Made by a program: the position numbers and the translations under genes. Of a DNA stretch of 64,000 nt, positions 1-7,215 are shown piece by piece. Where the stretch lies: the NCBI GenBank assembly GCA_016218105.1, contig JACRET010000004.1:18744-82743 (forward strand), given 5' to 3'. Every line of letters begins with the position of its first letter. Positions within the stretch are counted from its first letter, which is position 1. Under the pieces are notes generated by a model that was not told the origin of the DNA, made no database searches, and was given only the letters and a program-made list of their open reading frames with translations. The stretch comes from Deltaproteobacteria bacterium (GTDB taxonomy: Bacteria; Desulfobacterota; GWC2-55-46).

Positions 1-1
1 A

Positions 2-1021
2 ATCCCGGCGATCGTCGCGGTATTACTGCTTTGCGGGGTTGCCGCCGGGGCCGAGGACAGGGTCTGGGAGATGTACAAGTCCACCTTAATAAGCCCGGAC
101 GGCAGGGTTATCGACGGATCGCAAGGCGACATCAGCCATTCCGAGGGGCAGGCGTTCGGCATGCTCTTTTCCATCGCGTTTAACGACAAGGAATCCTTTG
201 ACCGGCTGTGGCGCTGGACAAAGCTCAATCTGGGGGTCAGGGGCGATGGCCTCTTCGCATGGCAATGGGGCAAGAGGCCCAACGGAGATTGGGATGTCAT
301 GGATTATAACAACGCGTCCGACGGAGATATACTTATAGCCTACGCGCTCCTGCGCGCCTCCGAGAAGTGGCCCGGAGGGGAAGCCTACAGGGAAGAGGGG
401 AGCAGGATAGCTGAAAGCATAAGAAAACACCTCTCCATAAACTGGCGCGGAAAGGCGTTTATCGCGCCTGGATACAATGGGTTCAACGACAGGGGCGGTA
501 CCGTGGTCAACCCCTCTTATCTCATCTCTCCGGTGTTCAAAAAATTCGCAAAGACAGGTGAAAATAATTTCTGGGAGAAGGCGTACAAAGACAGCTTTTT
601 TCTGGCCTCAGAGACTTGCTTCGGGCAGTGGTGCCTGCCGGCGGATTGGGTGATCCTGACGGATTCGGGCTCCCGCCTTTTTAATGAGAAGGGCGGGCGT
701 TTTGGTTATGAGGCCATAAGAATCCTTATCTATCTGGCGATTGAGAAGGCAAGCATGCCCCGCGGGGTTGAAAAGATGCTCGATCTATACGATAAGATGG
801 GCTACTTGCCGGTCTGGGTCGGCCTTAACGATGACAGCATATCTATCAAGGATGCCCCTGCCGGACATTACGCTGTTTACTCGCTGGCGGCAAAAAGGCT
901 GGGCAGGCTCCACCTCGGCGGCAGGCTGATGAAAGCCGCGGAAGAGAAGCTTTCCAAAAGCGAATATTATTCCTTCAGCCTATATCTCCTCGCAAAATAC
1001 AGCGACGAGATATTCCAGTAA
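2..1021 (+). CDS. bcsZ: Glycoside hydrolase family 8 endoglucanase, BcsZ-like (5' end outside the window)
   Basis: Periplasmic beta-1,4-endoglucanase expected to trim nascent cellulose during export. The frame is open from the first bases: before the internal Met at 71 it reads a hydrophobic run ending in AAGA, that is, the end of a signal peptide, so the true start lies upstream of the window. Seen: a GRVID segment, the SEGQ motif carrying the family's catalytic Glu, and ASDGDILIAYALLRA...W, which fits the GH8 signature with its catalytic Asp. The spacing of GRVID to SEGQ resembles E. coli BcsZ. It converges on the duplicated exported protein and lies near a bcsG homologue, which supports a cellulose role over a chitosanase or lichenase. 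Family assignment is firm; substrate is inferred from context. Confidence 0.86.
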   Translation: MPAIVAVLLLCGVAAGAEDRVWEMYKSTLISPDGRVIDGSQGDISHSEGQAFGMLFSIAFNDKESFDRLWRWTKLNLGVRGDGLFAWQWGKRPNGDWDVMDYNNASDGDILIAYALLRASEKWPGGEAYREEGSRIAESIRKHLSINWRGKAFIAPGYNGFNDRGGTVVNPSYLISPVFKKFAKTGENNFWEKAYKDSFFLASETCFGQWCLPADWVILTDSGSRLFNEKGGRFGYEAIRILIYLAIEKASMPRGVEKMLDLYDKMGYLPVWVGLNDDSISIKDAPAGHYAVYSLAAKRLGRLHLGGRLMKAAEEKLSKSEYYSFSLYLLAKYSDEIFQ

Positions 1022-1035
1022 AAGTCTATTTTAAG

Positions 1036-1824
1036 CTAAGGCTTTTTCAAGTTCCAGTCGTAAAACCATGTGACGTAATACTGGAACTTGTTTGAACTCT
1101 CTCCGAGAGCCGTAAATCTCTCCCAGTAGTAATCGATCCCGAACCGGAAGTACGATTTTCTGAACTCAATCCCGATGGCCGGCCCCTCCGCGTCATAGTA
1201 ATCCTTATTCCTGGTGCGCGAGCGGTGCCTGTATTCGGCGAATGTATTGAAGACTACGTCGCCCGGAAGCACGGCCCAGTCTATGCCCTGGTTTACAAAC
1301 CCCATGGCACCGGAGCCGTTTATGCTGTTCATGTCATATGACAAAAAACCCCAGGTAGACCCGGGCAGCGCCCGGCCCCATTTGAACCACGGGGCCCTGC
1401 CCCTCAAGTCCCAGTCGTAATACCAGCTGAAGTAGAATTCCTTGTTGTCCGAGGTCCTGTCCAGCTCCGTCAGACGCTCCCTGTAATAGTCGGCCCCCAG
1501 CCTGAAATACGTTTTTTTCAGCTCGATCCCGATGGCCGGGCCCTGCGTATCGTAGTAGGTGCTGTTTTCCGTCCTTGTACGATACCTGTACTCCACGAAG
1601 GTATTCAGGGTTATATCACCTGGAAGCTTCGTCCAGTCGATCCCCTGGTTTACGAATCCCATAAAACCCGTGCCTGTAAGGCCGCTGTCCGCGTCATGGG
1701 TCACCTGGCCCCATGTGGATCCTGGAAGCCCAACGATCTCGAAAGCCTCTGCAGGCCCGGCGGCCATGATGCCAAAGGCGGCCGCTGAAACGAAAACGAT
1801 CAAGTTCCTTACAGATATGCTCAT
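1036..1824 (-). CDS. Exported protein made of two tandem repeats of about 110 residues
   Basis: I do not recognise a named family with certainty. Residues 1-27 form a signal peptide ending in AEA. The mature part is two copies of one module, about residues 33-144 and 153-262. Each starts with LPGSTWG and contains GFVNQGIDW, LPGD, an NTFxEYRxRxRT segment, YYDxxGPAIGIE, a YFRxGxDYYxER segment and a closing YDWxL. The alternating aromatic and charged residues look like outer-membrane beta-hairpins. Similar segments may occur at the C-terminus of NfrA/BcsC-type export proteins, but this is from memory. It is downstream of bcsG on the same strand (about 120 bp) and converges on the GH8 gene, so a role in polysaccharide export or surface anchoring is an inference. 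Confidence 0.6.
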   Translation of the reverse strand: MSISVRNLIVFVSAAAFGIMAAGPAEAFEIVGLPGSTWGQVTHDADSGLTGTGFMGFVNQGIDWTKLPGDITLNTFVEYRYRTRTENSTYYDTQGPAIGIELKKTYFRLGADYYRERLTELDRTSDNKEFYFSWYYDWDLRGRAPWFKWGRALPGSTWGFLSYDMNSINGSGAMGFVNQGIDWAVLPGDVVFNTFAEYRHRSRTRNKDYYDAEGPAIGIEFRKSYFRFGIDYYWERFTALGESSNKFQYYVTWFYDWNLKKP

Positions 1825-1943
1825 CTTATTTTCCGTCCTGTTTTTTAATCGGGTGCCCGGCGGAAGACCCGCCTTTTTAAGGGCGGATCAAAGCCGAGTT
1901 AAATCAAAGATAAGTACCTTTTGAGCGCAAATTGGCGTACCCT

Positions 1944-3467
1944 TCAATTCAAATCGCTCTCCATGATCTCTATCCAGTTTTTTTCTTTGCCGTGAAGATA
2001 GTACTTGGGCCCGTCCTTCATTATCAGCATCCCCAGGTTTTCGGAGACAAGGTCGGTTTGCGGTATGTTCTCGATGAAAGCCCTTGAAGAGTAATTATCG
2101 TTAACGAAAGGGCTCTTCTCCATGAAGGACGACAGCATGTGGGTTATAGCCAGATAGCTCGTCGGCTTGGAGATTATCTTCTGTCCCGCCTTGGCGCCGT
2201 TAAGTCCGCCCCCTAACACCTTTATGCCGACAGGGACCTTCGTTATCTGCGGAAGGGGTATGTCCCGGAGCCCCATCACCTGCATGTTGGTGCCCTTTAG
2301 CGCCATGCCGTGCTCCGGCACGAATACTACCACAACCTTTCGCCCGGATGAAGCGAGAAGATTGAAAAACCTGTTCATATTCTCCAGGAGCTTGTGCAGG
2401 CGTTCAACGTATTGCTCTTTACGGTCCCTCTGAAACCATTTTTTCTCCCCTGCCCAGTGCGCCCCGTCGTGCAGGGTAACCGTATTATAATATAGCGCCG
2501 CCCCCGGCTTCGAATGCTCCCGCGTCCTCCACCACTTTTCAAGTACCTGGTAATCGTCGTAGACAGGGGAGTTGTCAAACATGTAGAGGCTTAAGTTCAG
2601 GTCGTTCATCCTGAGGGGAGGGGCGTGCAAATGCCCGAAGCGTTTCACGTCCTCGGCGAAGTTTCCGTAGATGCCGTCATGGTTGAAGGCCAGGTTCGCC
2701 TCGAAGCCCCTGGAGGCGAGGGCATCGAAAAGAAAGCAGTCTTTTGAGGTTTCGGTATAAAGGTCGTCGTGGCGAGGCTGGCCGCAAGGGGATCTGAGCA
2801 ATCTTATGACAGCCGGGCCGCTGTAGCTCGTAGCCGTATTGAAGTTCGTGAACAGATAGTCAAATTGGCTGAAGAACGGGTCATTCTCAAGGCCGGTCTC
2901 CTTCAGGTCATCTGAAGATAGGGAGCAGACATGCAGTATGACAATATCGAAGTCGGGGCTGGGCGCGCCTTTAAAACGGACGACCCGTTGTGACTCGTAA
3001 TCAAAAAACTCATCGAGGGTCTGGGCGGCATTCTTGACCTCCGCCTTGCTTGTGCCGCTCAGCGGGATGGCGGCGAGCAAAAGTATTACCACGATCGGCG
3101 TCAGTTTAAGATATTTGTTGATCACGAGGGATAAAATGAATATCACCCCGATGATCATGGCCTCCCTGGGGCTGACGGCTCCTAAAACGAAGCTGATGAT
3201 ATACTCTTTTGACGGCATGCCCTGGGACTGAAGAAAGTTCATCGCGTCAAAGGGAGAGGAAAGCCATGAGTCATACCATAATAGGACGAATCCTATGGCT
3301 AAACTCAGAATCGCCTTTAGTGCCGTAAGGGCCCTGTATCTGTATTTTTCCGGGATTGGAACGGTCAGAAAAAGAGCGAAGAGAAGATTAAGGACGATGT
3401 GCAGACGGAGATACCCTTTGAAGTAAAGGTAGAGCTTGGCTAAAAAATAAAAACCCCATAGTCCCAT
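1944..3467 (-). CDS. bcsG: Cellulose phosphoethanolamine transferase BcsG
   Basis: Inner-membrane enzyme that transfers phosphoethanolamine from phospholipid to the glucose units of cellulose on the periplasmic side. The N-terminal 150 residues hold several membrane helices and the opening GFYFLAKLYLYFKGYL, close to E. coli BcsG (GWNFYFLVKF...GYL). The rest is an alkaline-phosphatase-fold catalytic domain. The key residues are visible: the CSLS cysteine, the ATSYSGPA motif with the nucleophilic Ser, the SPCGQ cysteine, LHDG, and VPEHG with the Glu-His zinc ligands. At 507 residues it is slightly shorter than the enteric protein, mainly because the low-complexity linker after the membrane region is short. 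With the nearby GH8 gene it marks a cellulose locus running out of the window. Confidence 0.9.
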   Translation of the reverse strand: MGLWGFYFLAKLYLYFKGYLRLHIVLNLLFALFLTVPIPEKYRYRALTALKAILSLAIGFVLLWYDSWLSSPFDAMNFLQSQGMPSKEYIISFVLGAVSPREAMIIGVIFILSLVINKYLKLTPIVVILLLAAIPLSGTSKAEVKNAAQTLDEFFDYESQRVVRFKGAPSPDFDIVILHVCSLSSDDLKETGLENDPFFSQFDYLFTNFNTATSYSGPAVIRLLRSPCGQPRHDDLYTETSKDCFLFDALASRGFEANLAFNHDGIYGNFAEDVKRFGHLHAPPLRMNDLNLSLYMFDNSPVYDDYQVLEKWWRTREHSKPGAALYYNTVTLHDGAHWAGEKKWFQRDRKEQYVERLHKLLENMNRFFNLLASSGRKVVVVFVPEHGMALKGTNMQVMGLRDIPLPQITKVPVGIKVLGGGLNGAKAGQKIISKPTSYLAITHMLSSFMEKSPFVNDNYSSRAFIENIPQTDLVSENLGMLIMKDGPKYYLHGKEKNWIEIMESDLN

Positions 3468-3636
3468 ATAGATATGGCCCTGTTCACAGAGCCGGTTCGA
3501 ACAACCCCGGGCTTAAGACCAGGGTTTTGATTACGTTTTTCGCGTGGAACGGACGGCCGATCGCCCTGTCCATTCCGCTGGGTTGATCGCGCCCGGCCAG
3601 CCTGATTTAATTGGCGCGGCAAGTTTTAGCGGTCGA

Positions 3637-4518
3637 TCAGGGTATGATCGTGCGCGTAACTTCGCCCACAGAGGCTTCACCCCTGCCAAGGCCGTCTATC
3701 GAGTGAAAAATCGAGCGTGTCTCGTTGGGTTTGTCCAACAGGTCAGGGATACCCTTCAATTGGCTGAACAGGAACATTAACGCCACCGGGAAGAAAAACA
3801 CAAGGAAGAGCCTTAAAACCCCTGAGGTTTGAAATTTTTGAGACTTGGAGACCCTGTATTTGACGGGATCTTCGTTCTCAGCCTCTATCTCCTGAATGCT
3901 CCAGAAAGCGGTATATACGTTGACAGGCTTGGCAGAGCCTTTCATATAGGCGGAGCCTTTGAAGCGGCATAAGCCCCTGTTTTTGTCCTGAAGCGACTGA
4001 TAGGTCTCTTCGGATATATATATCTCCCCGGGGTTTGCCATCGATTCGAAGTGCAGGGCTGAGTTGACAGGGCTTCCGATTATGCTCCCCTCCCTGATCG
4101 AACAATTCCCCGTATGCATGCCGATGCTCATGATAATGCGGGGGTCCGGGTTCCTCAGTATATTCACCCTGTCGGTGGCTATCTGCATTTCTATCCCGGC
4201 GGCCAGGGCATCTTCGGCGCTCTCGAAGTACGATACTATGCCGCTCCCGATATTTTTTACCGGGACGCCCCTGTTGGTCTTTATTATCGAATGGATCGTG
4301 TTGTTGTGCTGATTAAAAAGGATGCGGGTGGTAAGGCCTTCGCGGTTATCGAGGAGATCGGCCGTATTGTTCATGTAGGTGAACATTACGGTCACTAACC
4401 TTGAAGACTTATCGTAGAGAGGCGCGGCACTTTTACGTAAACGTCTGTTCTTGAAAGCGCCGGTGTCCCTCTTGATGGGAACTATTGTATTGTGCTTTGA
4501 GCCCATGCTAAAAGTCAC
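3637..4518 (-). CDS. Class III cyclase-homology protein with missing catalytic residues and a C-terminal membrane helix
   Basis: Residues about 40-205 follow the class III adenylate/guanylate cyclase fold: LVTVMFTYM, KNIGSGIVSYF, MSIGMHTGN, GSPVNSALHFESMANPGEIYIS. Active cyclases have Asp in both metal-binding strands. Here these are Tyr48 (FTYM) and Ser92 (GSGI). The transition-state Asn is kept (Asn152) but the Arg four residues on is His156. The protein is therefore probably inactive and may bind a nucleotide or a partner. A membrane helix spans about 234-253, followed by a roughly 40-residue tail. The start could be GTG 4518 or ATG 4506; neither has a strong ribosome site. It lies 170 bp upstream of bcsG on the same strand, so a regulatory role in polysaccharide synthesis is possible but unproven. 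Confidence 0.7.
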   Translation of the reverse strand: MTFSMGSKHNTIVPIKRDTGAFKNRRLRKSAAPLYDKSSRLVTVMFTYMNNTADLLDNREGLTTRILFNQHNNTIHSIIKTNRGVPVKNIGSGIVSYFESAEDALAAGIEMQIATDRVNILRNPDPRIIMSIGMHTGNCSIREGSIIGSPVNSALHFESMANPGEIYISEETYQSLQDKNRGLCRFKGSAYMKGSAKPVNVYTAFWSIQEIEAENEDPVKYRVSKSQKFQTSGVLRLFLVFFFPVALMFLFSQLKGIPDLLDKPNETRSIFHSIDGLGRGEASVGEVTRTIIP

Positions 4519-4716
4519 TCTTCTGATAAATTATCGTATTTATAGCAAATCTGAAAGAAAAAGTCACTGTTTTTTTTGATATTACCCTTCAAAAGGGGTG
4601 TTTTTAATTCAATTGAAATGAGTTTCACGCGGAGGGTATGGCGAGGATATGTGGAAGATATAAATGTTAAAGTCTCTAAGCGTGCCTTCGGGGAATCTTC
4701 GATATTTATCGGAAAA

Positions 4717-5073
4717 CTACCCCATCTCCTCTTCGAGCCTCAAGGAAGCCCTCTTTGCTTCCGAAAGGGTCTTGCCTATAGGCACTGACCGGGGCGTGAT
4801 GATGACGAGATAATAGCCTTCCTTTAAAGGCGATATGGCCAGGCGGGTGCTGGACGTGGTGATAGAGACCGACCGCACTTCTTTGCCGGAACTTCTTGAG
4901 GACGCGTCTTTTATGATATTAAGGATAATCCCGTGGTGAGCGCCTATCAGGTCTATCTCAATCGAGGGCGAGGAGGCGTAAGAGGCCACTATTTCGCCTT
5001 CCCAATCGAGCATTATCGCGCCTGAAGCGGCTATCTTTTCGGCCAGACCTTTTAATATCGTATAGAAGGGCAT
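4717..5073 (-). CDS. Roadblock/LC7-domain protein
   Basis: A 118-residue single-domain protein starting MPFYTILKGLAEKIAASGAI, followed by MLDWEGEIV and a Roadblock/LC7 beta-sheet segment (STRLAISPLKEGYYLVII). Roadblock proteins dimerise and often act with small GTPases of the MglA type. No such GTPase is in the window. I chose ATG 5073 because the family usually begins right before this helix, and because the longer open frame to 5208 runs through an intergenic repeat (family B). The gene is downstream of smc on the same strand. Its flanks carry a perfect 14-bp inverted repeat (4689-4702 and 5168-5181). Confidence 0.7.
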   Translation of the reverse strand: MPFYTILKGLAEKIAASGAIMLDWEGEIVASYASSPSIEIDLIGAHHGIILNIIKDASSRSSGKEVRSVSITTSSTRLAISPLKEGYYLVIITPRSVPIGKTLSEAKRASLRLEEEMG

Positions 5074-5103
5074 CCTGAACCTGTGACTCTTGAAAATGCG
5101 TCG

Positions 5104-5207
5104 CAAGCGCATTCCCGGCAGTCTTCCGAGGGGTTGAGAGCGAATAAGTATTTGTAATACCGGCATTTCGAAGATTCCCCGGCCCGCTTGCGGCGGGAAA
5201 AACTTCA
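5104..5207. repeat. Intergenic palindromic repeat, family B, copy 1
   Basis: Lies between smc and the Roadblock gene. It shares the order of family B elements: a GCGCATTCCC block, a short palindrome, an AGCGAATA block, an A/T-rich spacer, and a strong GC palindrome (TTCGAAGATTCCCCGGC ... GCGGGAAAAACTTCAA). It is more diverged than the copies near 28.8 kb and 63.9 kb. Confidence 0.55.
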
Positions 5208-5211
5208 ATAC

Positions 5212-7209
5212 TTAAAACTTTACCGAGATCATCTTCGACACGCCCGGCTCTTCCATCGTGATGCCGTAGAGCGCGTCAGCCATCTCCATCGTCTTTTTAT
5301 TATGGGTGATGAGCATGAACTGGCTTATCTTAGACATCTCCTTTACGAACGTATTGAACCTGTCTATGTTCGCGTCATCGAGCGGGGCGTCGACCTCGTC
5401 GAGCAGGCAGAACGGGGACGGCTTGATGAGGAAGATGGCGAATATAAGGGCTGTCGCCGTAAGGGCCTTCTCGCCGCCTGAAAGGAGCGTTATATTCTGA
5501 AGCCTTTTCCCAGGGGGCTGAGCGACGATCTCTACGCCCGCTTCGAGTATGTCGCCTTCTTCCGTAAGCCTCAGCTCGGCGCGCCCGCCGTTGAAGAATT
5601 TCGGGAAAGTTTCCTGAAATTTATGGCTTATTTCCTCGAAGGCGGTCTTGAATTTTTCGCGCGTCGTCCTGTTGATGCGCGTAATGGCGGTATGGAGGGT
5701 CTCAACCGATTTTGTAAGGTCTGTCTGCTGATCGAGGAGGAACTGATGCCTTCTTTCGAGGTCGGCGTATTCCTCCAGCGCGGAGAGGCTTACTTCACCG
5801 AGATCCGCTATTTTTTCTCTCAGCTCATTCCTTTTTGCCTCATTGAATTCCACGTCAGGCATCGTCTCGCCTTCGGCGTGCGTAAAGGGCGCAAGGTTAA
5901 TGACGTACTTCTCGTTTATTCTTTCCCTGAGGTTTATAGCCGAAAGCTCGAGCTCCTTGACTTCTATCGAAAGCTCACCCTTGAGTTCCTGAAGCTCGGA
6001 GTAGTTTGCCTTTATCTCTTTAAGCTCATGCTCCACTTCCTTGATGCGCGTGGCAAGGGCGTTAAGCTGTTCGGTCTTCGCGACTTCCTCTTTTTTTACG
6101 CCGTCTATCGCCGATATGAACCCATCGAGCTTTCTCTTGCTTTCCTCAACGAGTCTGGATTTTTCTTCCGATTCGCTCCGGCCCTTTTCGATCTCGGCCT
6201 TCCTCACCTCAAGTCGCCTGTCGGCATCGAGTATGGAGCGGTCTTTCTCGGCAATCTGCCTCTTAAGCGACTCGAAACGCTCTTTCGCCTGAGCGAGCTT
6301 TACCCTTATTTCGGTGACAATGCCGAGTAAGGCATCCTTCTCCCCGGCCAGAGACGATATCTCGTTGGCAAGCGCGACGATGGTGCCTTCCCGGGCCTGT
6401 AATTGATTTTCAAGGGAGTCCCTCTCCGCCGAAAGAGACGCCTTCCTTGAGATCATCTCCGAGATCTTTACGGCCGCGTCTTTTACCTCGGATTCAGCCG
6501 AGTCCCTTGTCCTCGTGAGCCTGGCGGATTCCTCGGCCGATCTCTTGAGATTGCCTTCGATATTTACCCGTTCGATATCTATCGCGTGGAGGCTCTCCCT
6601 GCACTCGTCGAGCGATGCCTTTGCGCCTGCGATGCCTTCCTCTATCCCTTTAAGCCCTGCTTCGAAAGAGGCTATCTTTTCTTCCAGCCCGGCTGAAAGC
6701 TTCTTGATGGATCTTATCTCGCCCCTTTTCTGTAGTATCCCGTCAGAGGAGCTTAATGAGCCGCCGGTGATTATGCCCTGTGCGTCGATGAGGTCGCCTT
6801 CGAGGGTCACGATCGTCCTGAAAAGCCCGCTCTGGCTCCAAAGCTCAAGCGCGGCGCCCAACGTATCCACTACGAGGGTGTCGCCGAGGAGATAATTTAC
6901 TATCGAAGGATAACCCTCTTTTATCTTAACTTCCGAGATAAGCTCCTTTGCGCCCGGATAATTGAAATCACCCGCCTGAACCGGCATCGGGCTGGCCCCG
7001 CGCACGTCTTTTACAGGGACGAAGCTGCCCCTTCCGGAACTGTTGGCCTTAAGGTATTCGATGGCGGCGACCCCTTCTTTATGGCTTTCGACTATCACAT
7101 ACTGAAGCCTTTCGCCCATAACGGCCTCGACAGCCTTTTCATAGCCCGGGTTTGTCTCGATGACATCGGCTATGAGGCCGTGTATGCCGCCGCGCTCATG
7201 CTTTTTCAT
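5212..7209 (-). CDS. smc: SMC, C-terminal part (hinge, second coiled coil, C-terminal head half)
   Basis: This is the C-terminal portion of the chromosome condensation ATPase SMC, in the same frame as the N-terminal part and separated from it by a single TAG codon at 7216-7218. It starts at ATG 7209, two codons after the TAG, with the hinge domain (GIHGLIADVIE...YEKAVEAVMGERLQYVIVES). A long coiled coil follows, then the ABC signature LLSGGEKALTATAL and Walker B LLDEVDAPLDDANIDRF. If the TAG were read through, the whole protein would be 1181 residues, the normal length for bacterial SMC. Upstream of ATG 7209 there is only weak ribosome-site potential. See the finding on the amber codon for the alternatives. 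Confidence 0.88.
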   Translation of the reverse strand: MKKHERGGIHGLIADVIETNPGYEKAVEAVMGERLQYVIVESHKEGVAAIEYLKANSSGRGSFVPVKDVRGASPMPVQAGDFNYPGAKELISEVKIKEGYPSIVNYLLGDTLVVDTLGAALELWSQSGLFRTIVTLEGDLIDAQGIITGGSLSSSDGILQKRGEIRSIKKLSAGLEEKIASFEAGLKGIEEGIAGAKASLDECRESLHAIDIERVNIEGNLKRSAEESARLTRTRDSAESEVKDAAVKISEMISRKASLSAERDSLENQLQAREGTIVALANEISSLAGEKDALLGIVTEIRVKLAQAKERFESLKRQIAEKDRSILDADRRLEVRKAEIEKGRSESEEKSRLVEESKRKLDGFISAIDGVKKEEVAKTEQLNALATRIKEVEHELKEIKANYSELQELKGELSIEVKELELSAINLRERINEKYVINLAPFTHAEGETMPDVEFNEAKRNELREKIADLGEVSLSALEEYADLERRHQFLLDQQTDLTKSVETLHTAITRINRTTREKFKTAFEEISHKFQETFPKFFNGGRAELRLTEEGDILEAGVEIVAQPPGKRLQNITLLSGGEKALTATALIFAIFLIKPSPFCLLDEVDAPLDDANIDRFNTFVKEMSKISQFMLITHNKKTMEMADALYGITMEEPGVSKMISVKF

Positions 7210-7215
7210 TAAGGC

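Noticed and set aside
3485..3510. GGTTCGAAC-like T-arm sequence suggesting a tRNA
   Set aside because: No matching acceptor, D-arm or anticodon arm can be built on either strand around it.
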